From contig NC_064215.1 in assembly GCF_023101765.2 (NCBI RefSeq), positions 8,990,001-9,054,000 of the forward strand: a DNA stretch of 64,000 nucleotides. Reading direction: 5' to 3'. The DNA comes from Spodoptera frugiperda. Taxonomy: Eukaryota > Arthropoda > Insecta > Lepidoptera > Noctuidae. This document shows, in pieces, positions 43,308 to 53,372 of this stretch. The position numbers were made by a program, and so were the translations under genes. Each line of letters opens with the position of its first letter. The stretch's first letter is position 1. The notes under the pieces were generated by a model. It did not search any database, was not told the DNA's origin, and worked only from the letters and a program-made list of their open reading frames with translations.

Positions 43308-43390
43308 ACAAGTATAAACTGACCGTCGAATATATAGAAAAATCATACAAAGCGAGACCATGATAAACTGGTTTTGTATACTTGATGTGT
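43308..43390. mobile_element. Short hairpin element, copy 2
   Basis: aagtataaactgaccgtcga, aatcatacaaagcgagacca and aaactggttttgtatacttg match 33055-33135. The truncated LINE starts right at its left end, so one may have inserted into the other. Confidence 0.55.
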
Positions 43391-43438
43391 TGCCGTGTAT
43401 ACAAATACCTAAAAGTTACTAAATGTAATTCTACTTAC

Positions 43439-43610
43439 CTAGTTGATGTTTTTCTTGCTTTGTCATCACGTCTTTTTCTTTAAATATGTCCACTAATTCG
43501 TTCCAACATTTACTTTTTAAGTTTCTATCGGAATAATCAGTTGATGTACTATCCCATAAACAGGGACGATTTTTTACTTCCATTATAAAATTTGCAGTAT
43601 CGAAACTCAT
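43439..43610 (-). CDS. MADF-BESS protein 2, exon 1
   Basis: First coding exon, 57 codons plus one base, starting at ATG 43610-43608 (MSFDTANFIMEVKNRPCLWD). The MADF domain begins by residue 8, and the RPCLWD stretch is the standard RPxLWD signature of the first MADF helix end; YSDRNLKSKCWNELVDIF follows. The donor reads CTAG|gtaagt; joining it to 41603 gives QL-V-YTLQKRW without a gap. Longer upstream frames lack domain similarity and cross a GC-rich leader, so this start is preferred. Confidence 0.92.
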
Positions 43611-43900
43611 TATTATAACAAAAAGCAATATTGCAACTGGTCGAGCAAAATGGCGTCCGACATGCGACAGTTTCAACTGGCGACTGGCGACTGAGTGAGT
43701 GAGCGAGATGCAGTTTATTCGTGTGCGCCATAGTGGCAACGTCGCCAGGCGGCCAGGAGTAGCCACACGCAGCTGTAGCTCGTGGCCTCGCCTCCAACTT
43801 GGCGGCGTTGCCAAACCGTGCGTCGCGTTCAAGTTTGTTTGGTTCGCACACATTCCAATAATACCTGCTTGGATACGTAGCTAACTGGCAACGTCACCAT
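43611..43900 (-). promoter_or_regulatory. GC-rich 5' region of MADF-BESS gene 2
   Basis: The 250 bp upstream of the start codon are GC- and CpG-rich (gcaacgtcgccaggcggcca; cgcctccaacttggcggcgt) against an AT-rich background, as for MADF gene 1. A gagtgagtgagcgag run and short inverted words lie within. Promoter role is inferred from position and composition. Confidence 0.4.
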
Positions 43901-44175
43901 GACGTCCTAATGAGACAGCCCTTGCTTTATGTAATAAACATTTTAACTATTGCAACTTGGTACGGATGAATGGTCAATTAGTCTTTTATTTTCACAATGT
44001 ATGTACTTGAACAGTTTTCATATAAAATAACAAATCATAGTGTTACAATGGATTATGTTAGTATTACGTAAATTAATAAATTACTTACGCATTTAAATAG
44101 CTTTGAAACATTGTTAGGTTATAAATTACTTTATATAGCTATATTAAAAAAAAAACAATATATGGGATGTTGCAA
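43901..44175. other. No gene seen
   Basis: AT-rich spacer. Confidence 0.35.
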
Positions 44176-44240
44176 TATGACGTTCAAAAGTGCCTTCTCG
44201 GTCTATTTGAAATAAATAATTTTGATTTTGACTTTGACAT
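44176..44240 (+). mobile_element. LINE 3' tail (tatgacgttcaaaagtgcc type)
   Basis: tatgacgttcaaaagtgcct, ctcggtctatttgaaataaa, ttttgattttgactttgaca: second copy of the 31313-31380 tail. Confidence 0.6.
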
Positions 44241-44789
44241 CACAGTACAACGTCACGTACAATTTTGTGTGATAAATTCAAGTCATCAAAACATAGATTA
44301 TGACTATGTTTACATAACAATACCTCTCCAGAGAATAATATATCTCTAATATTATCGCGTAATGTTCCTCGTAAACATCGTTGATACATCCAGCTCATAA
44401 TACACCAGGAAATTGTACTTTATGCATCAAATCCGTTGTTTTGGGGACGCACCGCAAATTCCATTATGTGTTAAAAGCTCCCAAATTGAATTCCTAAGGC
44501 AGTGTATTTGTGATCGAACGCTCGGCGATAAGTCTGTCGACAATATGCTCGTAAACACGCATCTAAAGCGAATGCTTTGTCTCTTATTGAATAATGCTGT
44601 TTACGAAATTGCTTTTATACTTTTTAAGAGGTACTTGACTCGGAGATGGCGAGTAGATTAGCATGCTAGAGAAAATGAGAGTGATGTTTTATAATACTTG
44701 CACAAATGCACGGCTGAATCAAAGGTAGATTTTGTTATACGGATAAAAGTAGGATATGAGAAGCAGTACAATTTGCATGACGGGTTGGC
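44241..44789. other. No gene seen
   Basis: An 82-codon open frame at 44413-44661 has no recognisable domain; not supported as a gene. Confidence 0.4.
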
Positions 44790-45190
44790 GCGGTGGCTGC
44801 ATCGACTGCCATTGTGTGATCCATAAATCGTTGTTTCGGGTCTGGGTGTCATGTGTGTGCGAACTTGTGTGTTTGTAAACGCACTCACGATACAGGAGTA
44901 TGGTATAAGTCAGTAAACGAGCAGACGGAGCACCTGATGGTAAGCAATCGCCACTGCCCATGGACACCTGAAATCCCAGATGCGTTACAAGTGGGCACTA
45001 GTTTTTGCGGGATAGGCATTTAAGAGTTTTAGAGAATCCGAGATTGGGAAGATTGGGGAGGGGAGTAATTGGGCCTCCGGTACCCTCACTCACACACCGC
45101 AAGCGTTGTTTCACGTCGATTTTTTGTAAGGCCGTGGTATCACTCCGGTCGAGCCGGCCCATTCGTGCCGAAGCATGGCTCTCCCACACT
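44790..45190. mobile_element. SINE-B joined to reversed repeat C
   Basis: 44785-44900 is a forward SINE-B middle and tail (gcgcggtggctgcatcgact, cattgtgtgatccataaatc, gttgtttcgggtctgggtgt, gtaaacgcactcacgataca). From about 44905 reversed repeat C follows (ggtataagtcagtaaacgag, ccatggacacctgaaatccc, gtaattgggcctccggtacc, tcgagccggcccattcgtgc, gaagcatggctctcccacac). Confidence 0.75.
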
Positions 45191-45216
45191 TATGGATAGA
45201 ATATTTAATTGTATAT

Positions 45217-45407
45217 TATAGTCAAACAAACCTGTAAACATGAATTTTAGACATCTATTTGAAACTATTATTAGAACTTATTACGGGATATTTACCATGT
45301 TTATTCAATTTGGTGAGTTTCCTATTTGGTAAATATCCCGTAATAAGTTCTAATAATAGTTTCAAATAGATGTCTAAAATTCATGTTTACAGTTTTGTTT
45401 GACTATA
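45217..45407. mobile_element. Foldback element, 81-bp arms
   Basis: Arms 45217-45297 and 45327-45407 are inverted copies differing at about one base (catgaattttagacatctat, aactattattagaacttatt and acgggatatttacca in the left arm). The 29-bp loop holds the gtttattcaatttgg word. There is no coding capacity. The core recurs at 53751-53891. Confidence 0.8.
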
Positions 45408-45714
45408 TGTTAGTAATATATGTTAGTGACCATTTCAGTTTAAAAACTTATATCTATTTGAAAACTTACATTTATCTTAATGTTCGTCTTTGTTCTCTAA
45501 GTTTCATTATGCACATGTATATGTAACTACATAATGTGTGTTGTTTCGTGAGATTTGTAAGACAACACATGTTACAAGACTGCAAGCGAACAGTACAAGC
45601 TTATGTTAGTCAACAAGTTAAACTTGTTACATACGGAGCTTGCATCTCATGTAGTTTCTGTCTTGACATTGTTTTAGCGTATAATATTCATCATGAAAGA
45701 AAACATTCTTACTC
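45408..45714. other. No gene seen
   Basis: No recognised element. Confidence 0.35.
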
Positions 45715-45838
45715 GCGCACTCAGAGTCATTTAATGGTGATAATTAACTTAACCCAGTCTTTAGCAATTGTTTTCCATACAAAATCGTTACTAAAGAATA
45801 GTTTAAGTAAGTATTAAATGACTCTGAGTGTGGTAGTT
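45715..45838. mobile_element. MITE-K copy 3
   Basis: ctcgcgcactcagagtcatt at the left pairs with aatgactctgagtgtggtag at the right; tagcaattgttttccatac and aaaatcgttactaaag inside. This copy shows both ends best. Confidence 0.7.
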
Positions 45839-45964
45839 AGATTATGGTTGGACATTTTAAGGGCATTTAGTGTACGACTGATTATAAGTGTATTATATTC
45901 CTGTCAAAAAGTCGTACTTTTCTTTCATAGTAACTTAAATAGGTACTAACATTCAATGCTTTTT

Positions 45965-46060
45965 TTAAAAACGTTGCTTAGCACTAAGATTTTCTCCTGT
46001 GTCGTGGATGCGTTTACAAACATACAATTTCAAATACACACGACATCCCGACCAAAATAA
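45965..46060 (-). mobile_element. SINE-B tail fragment
   Basis: acgttgcttagcactaagat, ttctcctgtgtcgtggatgc, aaatacacacgacatcccg: reversed SINE-B tail without head. Confidence 0.6.
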
Positions 46061-46094
46061 CAATTAATTTTAACTCATTGACTATATAGTGAAT

Positions 46095-46385
46095 ACCTCG
46101 TTGGTCAAGTGGTCACAAGTGCGACTGCCGGGCAAGAGGTCTCGGGTTCGATTTCCGAGTCAGGCAAAAAATTAGGTACGGTGCTTTGTTAGGTTTTTCG
46201 AAAATTTCTCAGTAGTAGCACGGAGTCTGGAATGTGCTCGGTATATGGCAATAGGCTCACCCCCAATTACATGGGACTTATAACACAAATGGTGAAAAGT
46301 GGGCGTACATTGTATAGCGGCATTACGTGCCATAATGTACACCTCTGCCTACCCCTTAGGGGATAAAAGGCGTGACGTTGCTAGT
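46095..46385 (+). mobile_element. SINE-A copy, full length, best preserved
   Basis: Complete forward copy: A-box region cctcgttggtcaagtggtca, cgactgccgggcaagaggtc, B box cgggttcgatttccgag, ttctcagtagtagcacggag, ggtatatggcaataggctca, attacatgggacttataaca, gcggcattacgtgccataat, and tail ccttaggggataaaaggcgt ending gacgttg. It serves as the reference for the family. Confidence 0.85.
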
Positions 46386-47050
46386 AGCGTAACGTTGGTT
46401 GGTATTATTCGTCGGATCATTCAGCCGTTAGCCGCCGAACAGCCGTTAGCTGAACTGATTGTAAACTGATACATGCTTACTGCCATCTGAACAGGTCCGC
46501 TCATACTGTTGTGGTTCTTTCCTCTAAAGACCACTACAGAATCAGCTTGCACGGTTCTCTCACATTATCCTCTATTTCATTGTCTGGACTTTAAAAGAGA
46601 CTATGACCTCTGAGTTTGTTTCGGCATTTCTTCTCAGAGTAGTCGGATTGGAAATGCCGGCCTCATCTAGCTATTTGAAATATTGACGTGTAAAAGTGTT
46701 ATTTTATAACCTACTTACAGAAATAAATATCATTTATCATTTACTAATGTAGTTAAATTAGCCGAACCACCCTACTACCTAGTTACTGAGAATTTCAAAT
46801 CGAAAGTGGCGCCACATGTGGCCACTTTACGAACGAGGTTATCATTAAAATACGCACATTGATTCAGGACAGGCCTGTAATATTCAAATTAGTGACGAAC
46901 TTGGATTATACACGAGAACAAATTACTCTTCCGAGTTTGGCAGATTAAGGGGTACATATTATGTACGCAGTCTTTGCTCTTAGAATTGTTTGGTTCCGTG
47001 TTAAGAATTGGGGAGGAGGAACAAAATAAAGAGTATAATTGGTATAATTT
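46386..47050. other. No gene seen
   Basis: No recognised element. Confidence 0.4.
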
Positions 47051-47228
47051 GACTGCACGGTTGGCGCGGTGGCTAGGCAACAGGCTACCGCGCAACGTGT
47101 AGCGGGTTCGATTCCCGCACGGAGCAACTCTTTATGTGACAAAAATTGTTGTTTCGGGTCTGGGAGTCATGTGCATGTGAAATTGTATGTTTGTAAACGA
47201 ACCCACGACACAGAGAAAATCATAGAGT
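47050..47228 (+). mobile_element. SINE-B copy, full length
   Basis: gactgcacggttggcgcggt (A-box region), caacaggctaccgcgcaacg, gtagcgggttcgattcccgc (B box at about 47106-47116), aaattgttgtttcgggtctg, gagtcatgtgcatgtgaaat, gtaaacgaacccacgacaca, gagaaaatcatagagtgggg. This is the best SINE-B here. Right after it the tail words repeat (aatcatagtatggggcaatg, 47290 on). Confidence 0.8.
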
Positions 47229-47770
47229 GGGGCAACATTTAAAAAAATACTGTCATGTTTATTTAATTTGACAGCTCCATACAGGAAAAAATCATAGTAT
47301 GGGGCAATGTTTGAAAAAAAAATAGTTCTAATTTAACAAGGCAACAGAAACATTCAATCAGATCTCTTAACATTATAAACTAGTCGAGTTCTTCATCAAA
47401 CAGTTACGTAATTAAGCCGAAATCATAATGATGAATTTCTAAATGAGAAAACTCGAATTTTTTTGAAAGTTTACAGAATTTTAATTAATTTTTTCCATCA
47501 CACTTTATTATCATACTTTCCTATACATGAATGTACCCACACATTCATACCACCCCAACACAGAGTTTCGCACCACAACACCATAAAAAAAAACATTAAA
47601 AAAAATGAGTCTGACCTATGAAATATCGGCGTACTTGTAGGTCGGTCGACTACCGAGTGATCTTGTTACGTCTCAATTACTCCCGGTCGGCTGATGGTAT
47701 CGGATATCCGTGACGTCATACGATATGTCCAATTAACGACCATGCTACTTTTGGCTACCTACGAGCAGGT
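47229..47770. other. Tail duplication and repeat J scrap; no gene
   Basis: 47249-47278 is 30 bp shared exactly with 53063-53092. 47380-47425 is a repeat J scrap (aactagtcgagttcttcatc, aaacagttacgtaattaagc). Nothing else recognised. Confidence 0.5.
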
Positions 47771-48073
47771 CTGTATATCGACGGTTAAAAGAAAATAGGG
47801 TATAAGCGACATTTTGGTCAAAAAAGAGTTTATTATGATAGCATAATAAACTCATTTTTGATCATCACTCATTCTACGTAACGGGACTCATCCTACGTAA
47901 AATTTTCCGCTCTTTCGAATGCGCTTACTCTCATGGCTCTACGATGATTTTTGGCGATTATACACTAGCAAAAAAAAATTCCTAGTATTCTTTCCGACGA
48001 GTTTAAACGGCTCTCCTGAATATTTAATTTTTTGTCGCTTATACCCTATTTCCTTTCAACCGTCGATATGTAG
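47771..48073. mobile_element. MITE-E, about 40-bp inverted ends
   Basis: tatcgacggttaaaagaaaa and tagggtataagcgac at the left are inverted at the right (gtcgcttataccctatttcc, tttcaaccgtcgatatgtag), with about four mismatches over 40 bp. A second hairpin lies inside (gagtttattatg against cataataaactc, 47825-47850). Only one copy is in the window. Confidence 0.65.
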
Positions 48074-48894
48074 TTGTGTGGTCTGTGCTTGTCAATTAAT
48101 ATCGGATTGGGGCTGTTGTGTTTTTGGAGTTTTCTTTTAGCTTCGTTTAGTGCTCGAAGATTAATGGTGAGGAACTTACAAGAGGCACAGGTTTACTGTG
48201 GTGACTTTCAATCCATGTTAGTAGTTTCAGCACCCAATTTCACGTGTATTACCTGTGAAAAATCTTGGCATGCATCTGGTCTGATAAATTTTTTAGACGC
48301 TCTCTAATATTTATAGCTAAAAAGCAGGAAATCCGGCAAAAGTAAGCAAGAATGAGAGAACACACAAATGGTGCCATTAATAACTCCCGCAAAACATTAC
48401 ATAGTCATTCTCTAATTCCCGGTCAACATACGAATTAACGTACAACACATAAAATTACGCATTCGCATAAAATATAACCCCATAATATGCGAGCTTCAGG
48501 GGAAATTAGCCGTGGAACTGGAATAAACGAGTTGTAACCGGAACGAACCGGTTTAAACCAGATTAAATTGGTTTTAAATGTTCCTCTTTGTGAGATGATG
48601 ATGACGCGTCCACGGGCTCTTGTTACGTAATGTTTCAGCATTAATTTTGAGTGGAATGTGTTATTCGGGGTGTACAAAAATTGTGAATACTGTATGAACA
48701 TACTTTTAATGTAATGACGTTATTATAACACCTGTTTTGAAAACATGGGTAAATTTTAACCCTAGCCTAAAAGAGCAAATTGATATTGTGTCGGGCATAG
48801 TCGGAGAATTTTACCCATGTACAATGATGCACAGCCGTGGTAAGCGACTAGTTTAATAAATTAGGTGGAATTAATATTTTAGTACTTAATTTTT
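48074..48894. other. No gene seen
   Basis: No recognised element and no credible reading frame. Confidence 0.4.
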
Positions 48895-49115
48895 TTAACG
48901 TGCACATTACGGCACATAATGCCAATGCACACCCACATTTCACATTTATGTTGTAAGTCCCATGTAATAGGTGGTGAGCCTATTGCCATATAACGGGCAC
49001 ATTTCCAGACTCCGTCCAAAAAGCCCAGTAATACTTCGCCCGACCCGGGAATCTAACCAGAAACCCCTTGTTTGAGTCGCACTTGCAACTACTCGGCCAA
49101 ATGAGGCAGTCAAGC
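48895..49115 (-). mobile_element. SINE-A copy, diverged
   Basis: Reversed: acgtgcacattacggcacat, taataggtggtgagcctatt, acgggcacatttccagactc, cccgacccgggaatctaacc (B box with substitution), head ttgcaactactcggccaaat. Confidence 0.75.
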
Positions 49116-49743
49116 TTATTCCTAATACGTAATTTACGTGGATCTGTGTAAAATCTCGCATACATATGTGATGCCATTTAAATTCTACATATATGTATAT
49201 TATATGCAACATAATCCCGCTGTACTAGCTGTGGCTGTGACCTCGCTCGCCTGGAAAATATATTCATTGACATCTAATTCAGTTTTCTGTTCCCACATCC
49301 CATTTTAGTTCACAACGGATTTCATTCTAATACTATATTCTCTATCTACTAGTTAGAACAAAGTGGAACAAATTTGCTGGCATTGAATAGTAAAATAGGA
49401 TTACACAGATAGATAGATTGCCTCGTTGGTACAGAGGTTGTAAAGCTGTAGTTACCCAAGACGGATTCGATTTTTTGAAATTTCATATTAATATTTAATT
49501 TCCTGATGGGTATAACCTGGGTGTCTTCAAGGCCCGAGTGAATAGGTTGCTCATGGGCACGTCCTCCATCGTAGGCCGCATCATCACTTCCCACCAGGCA
49601 AGATAGCGACCAAACGTCGATCCATCAAATACAAAAAAGAATAGCATGTAGTCTGGTATGAGGTTCCGATTATATGGCAAAACGACCACATTTTTGGTGA
49701 AAAGTAAAGTTACACTTCGAATTTTGAAAGTTGCGATTCTTAG
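49116..49743. other. SINE-A scrap; no gene
   Basis: 49418-49475 resembles a forward SINE-A head (tgcctcgttggtacagagg, agacggattcgattt). Otherwise nothing recognised. Confidence 0.4.
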
Positions 49744-50039
49744 CGTGCTTTTCCACCAGATATGTGCTATGCTACGTTGCTGTGGATGCGTTTGGCTTTC
49801 ACCAATCATATTTATTGGTACACATAGCTTAGCACTGATGGAAACAGACTCAGCTAAGCTATGTTTTCTTTATGGAAAGATGTGTGCTATGGATGGCCTA
49901 CTATCGATGCATCCCGTACTCCAGTTGCGCATCTTCCTCGCACAGCTACATAGCTTAGAATCAGTAGAAACAGTCAGTTTTACAGCTTAGTTATTATGTT
50001 TTTGTATTTTAGCTACATAGCACATCTCTGGTGGAAACA
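49744..50039. mobile_element. MITE-C copy 3
   Basis: Begins cgtgcttttccaccagatat and ends gcacatctctggtggaaaca; gctatgctacgttgctgtgg, atgcgtttggctttcaccaa and atcttcctcgcacagctaca inside, same orientation as copy 1. Confidence 0.8.
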
Positions 50040-50049
50040 TCTTTACCAT

Positions 50050-50235
50050 CAACACAATACCAGACCCAGTGCGTCGCATTCCGCGCGCGCCTCAAAGAGC
50101 CACCAGACCACCACAGATAGGGCCCAATAGGGCTGATGCCCGATCCGGAGTTGCGAACTTAAAAGATTACCGGGTCTCCGGCTCAAAGCAGGAGTAGGAA
50201 CGGGGTGGTTTCTAGTCAGTAAGAGTGTGACACCC
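50050..50235 (+). repeat. Repeat D copy, truncated in the core
   Basis: From accagacccagtgcgtcgca through gcgcgcctcaaagagccacc, agggcccaatagggctgatg and ggtctccggctcaaagcagg to gtttctagtcagtaagagtg, then breaks off before the tail. Confidence 0.7.
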
Positions 50236-50794
50236 ATTTAAAAAATAAGCCATTAACATGATATCGCGAAAAAAAACTAACGCATACCTAAAATAAAGGA
50301 AAGTAAGACAAGAATGATACAAACAATGTAACACGTAAGACATGATTTGCCTGTAGTTAATGAATCGGGTGCAATTAGCAAGTTTGGCGCACAAAGCTCG
50401 GAGATCCGACGGACTTTACATTACAACACAGCCAACATGGAACGGGCGGATTTATGTTACACTAACTTCTACCTGCGGCTTCACCTGCCTAGTTGAAAGA
50501 TTTCTCTCGTTTTGACTACAAAAGTTAGACTTAGCGTCCGATGCGTCAAAATGATTTCTTTGATATGAAAGAATCAAAGTCAAGAAGAATCATTCTGCAA
50601 TATTTTTACCAAAGTTTCGTTTCTGCTAGGTGGACTGATGAGTCGTGGAGAGCTATTAGATACAATAGGCAAGTGGTAGTTTTGGTATAGAGGAATAAGG
50701 GGAGGCCTTTCTTTAGTACTACGATAGACGTCTAAGGGCTAATGATGCTTTTGTTTTTTTTTATAAACGTTGCTCTACACTTTCTTTGACGAGA
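50236..50794. other. No gene seen
   Basis: No recognised element. Confidence 0.4.
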
Positions 50795-50995
50795 ATAACT
50801 TCTCTCGCCAAGGCGAGGCGAGAGGGAGTGTCAGACTCTTACTGACTAAAAACCACCTCGTTCCTACTTCCACCCTTCGAGCCGGAGCCCCGGTAAACCC
50901 GTTAGGTAATCCGCCTTTAGTCAGTAAGAGTCTGACACTCCCTCTCGCCTCGCCCAAAGCGGGAAAAGTCATTGGATGATTTTCCTTACTAAAAA
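50795..50995. repeat. Repeat D inverted pair
   Basis: A reversed D (gcgagagggagtgtcagact, cttactgactaaaaaccacc, gagccggagccccggtaaac) is followed by a forward D tail (tttagtcagtaagagtctga, cactccctctcgcctcgccc, tcattggatgattttcctta). The two cores form inverted arms of about 60 bp around an 80-bp spacer. Confidence 0.75.
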
Positions 50996-52119
50996 AAGTT
51001 GACAAATATTAAAAAGGCATCATACAAACAAACAATCAAATGTTCCCTCTTTATTGTAAGAGTTGGGATGAATTCAAACATAGACGATCCTATTAAGGCC
51101 AAGATTGGATTTAGTTACAAAACTTAGCTTCAAGGTATTTCATTAGACAAATATGGCTGGCAAGATGGGTCTTTTGATCAAAGTCTGGGTTTCAGTTTGT
51201 TTATATGTATTATGTTAATTCGTATGCGGAGAAAAGCTGTACAATTACCAAATGGTAATGTTTTAATGAAACTGGAATTCTGTTCACGTACCAATCCGAA
51301 ATAATGTCTATAAGGTTAAGAATTTAATACGAAAAAAAAACTTACGAATTATTTTATATTCAGTATAATAAAAAATATATTGTGTGAATAAGCTTACCTA
51401 ATAGGTACTTAATTTATAACATTTTGACCTAAGTATAAAAAAAAGGACCGTTCATATCTGACGGAAGATGCGTGTATCATCGGTCGCGTAACGCCAGAAC
51501 CGATAAATGTACCGTATAGAAAAACAATTAACCGTTGACACTCCAGATGATACCTATTTTGTTAGTACGACCAATGCCTAAAGGTCCGTTCACGTATTTT
51601 AAGTCAGATATGAACCGACTCTAGAAGATTCAATTTCCACAGTAAATATATTATTTAATTAAATCAAGATTCTCGTATCTCACTAGCCTTATTGGTAAAA
51701 ATAATAACGTTCAAGCAAACTTTTTGAAATTAGAATTAGTGAGCACTGGCCATAATAATATTTATTTTTTGCTAACTTAATAAAAGGCATCCTAAGTGTT
51801 TCTTAATGTGATTCGGCCAGGATTATTACCACGAATATTCTTTTTATAAATATTTATGCAACCTTTTTGTTATAAGTAGTAGAGTTTATTATTTTTTTAT
51901 CAGACGTTTCAACATGACACCCTATAATAACTGTAGAATAGTTTTTATTTTAGAAAACAGAATCTTTTTGCAAATGAAACACGCAATATAACAATTTATT
52001 AACGCTGTTGAAAATTTATTTAAAATGGAACAATCATAATTTTCCCAGAAATGAACAAATGTAGTCTGAATGGACTAGGTTCCAGTTATTCTCTAACTAG
52101 ATTAGAAGATATATTTTAA
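50996..52119. other. No gene seen
   Basis: About 1.1 kb of AT-rich DNA with no recurring element or credible reading frame. Confidence 0.45.
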
Positions 52120-52440
52120 ATAGGGTAGATGACTAATTTTTATTTTATTGTCCGTCTTGTAGATTATTTTAAAATATTAGACAAGTATTTTTTATTTTCT
52201 TACGGAAACAAATACTTTTGAAGATATATTGATTTAAAATATCGCGTGTCGTCACTTCTAGGTACGTTTTATACGTAGAAGTGACGTACTTATTTGCTCT
52301 CACTCTTAAACTTTAAAAATGATATATTATGTGACGAAATGAAATATATAACGAAATAAAAAAATACGTGTCTAATATTTTTTCATTGTCTAATTTACCT
52401 ACATTTTTAATTTTCAAACCCCATCATCATCCCTATTCTA
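52120..52440. mobile_element. MITE-F copy 2
   Basis: gtccgtcttgtagattattt, aaatattagacaagtatttt, ggaaacaaatacttttgaag on the left; aaaatacgtgtctaatattt and catcatcatccctattctac on the right. It is inverted relative to copy 1. The centre has cttctaggtacg ... cgtagaagtgacgtac. Confidence 0.7.
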
Positions 52441-52479
52441 CGGGAATGAAAACGCATGAAGAAACTTGGTAGGTAATTA

Positions 52480-52765
52480 TAAGTGTGGGAGAGCCATGCT
52501 TTGACACGAATGGGCCGGCTCGACTGGAGTGATACCACGGCCTCGCAGAAAACCGACATGAAACAACACTTGAGTTGCGTGCGTGAGGTTACCGGAGGCC
52601 CAATCCCCGATTACCCAACCACCCTTTTATTCCTAACAACCCTTATATTTCTAACCCCGGCAACGCACTTGTAACGCCTCTGATGTTTCAAGTGTCCATG
52701 GGCGGCAGCGATTGCTTACCATCAGGTGACCGTGCTCGTTTACGGGCTTGTTCCATAAAAAAAAA
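52480..52765 (+). repeat. Repeat C copy, full length
   Basis: gtgtgggagagccatgcttt, gaatgggccggctcgactgg, agaaaaccgacatgaaacaa, tgcgtgaggttaccggaggc, ggcaacgcacttgtaacgcc, tccatgggcggcagcgattg, caggtgaccgtgctcgttta, and a poly-A end after ttccat. Confidence 0.85.
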
Positions 52766-53219
52766 ATACATAGGTACATTTCCCTTGACATTTTCCCCTA
52801 CAGGTGGTCAGTAGAACCTTTCTAAACAACAATAGCTGTCCACATCTCATTTCCCTTTAACGGTGTAACACAAGTACAATCATTAACGTGTCGCGCGAAC
52901 ACATCGGGCATTCTCCGCCATCTTTATTTACCGTGAGATGCCCATTCATCACGGTAAATGAAAAGAGGACGAGAGGAAAGGTTTGTTTATGGTATAACGT
53001 GACAGTTTTGTGTTATCTGTTTTGAAGTTATATTGTTTTTTGTCTATGGTTTTTGGTAGTAAACTGTCATGTTTATTTAATTTGACAGCTCCGTTAGTGC
53101 TGGGCTAACGTTTTATGGGTTTAACTCCCGCATAGTGTGATACGCTACATCGAAGGAAATGCTGGTTATAATCTTGATATTCGAATGACAGAAAACAGCT
53201 AAACTCTCTGATCACTATC
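52766..53219. other. No gene; 30-bp shared word
   Basis: 53063-53092 matches 47249-47278 exactly. Otherwise nothing recognised. Confidence 0.4.
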
Positions 53220-53372
53220 TGATGCGGTGATGCGGACTACCTAGCGGGTTTACCGGGGCTCCGGCTCGAAAAGCAGGAGTAGGAACGGGGTGGTTTTTAT
53301 TTAGTAAGCGTCTGACACTCCTCGCCTCACTCAAGGCGGGAGAAAACATTAAATGATTTTCCCCCTTAAAAA
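53220..53372 (+). repeat. Repeat D copy, 3' half
   Basis: gatgcggactacctagcggg, tttaccggggctccggctcg, gtaggaacggggtggttttt, gtctgacactcctcgcctca and ttttcccccttaaaaaaacc. Confidence 0.75.

Larger units (their letters stand above)
41604..43438 (-). other. Intron of MADF-BESS gene 2
   Basis: Phase-1 intron of 1835 bp (gtaagt donor, ttccag acceptor). Nearly all of it is repeat: repeat E (41645-41870), a truncated LINE (41920-43305) and a hairpin element (43308-43390). Confidence 0.85.

Noticed and set aside
43431..43853. Longer minus-strand frame upstream of MADF-BESS gene 2 start
   Set aside because: The upstream part lacks domain similarity; MADF similarity begins just after the ATG at 43610.
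46095..46170. Possible tRNA genes at SINE heads with intact B boxes
   Set aside because: The B box is followed by family-specific SINE body, and no acceptor stem closes. The same sequence recurs many times. SINE-A and SINE-B heads are tRNA-derived, not tRNA genes.
49658..49990. 110-codon frame in MITE-C copy 3, also in copy 1
   Set aside because: Not reported as a gene, because copy 2 does not keep it and the frame follows the palindromic repeat. The coincidence is noted as a finding only.
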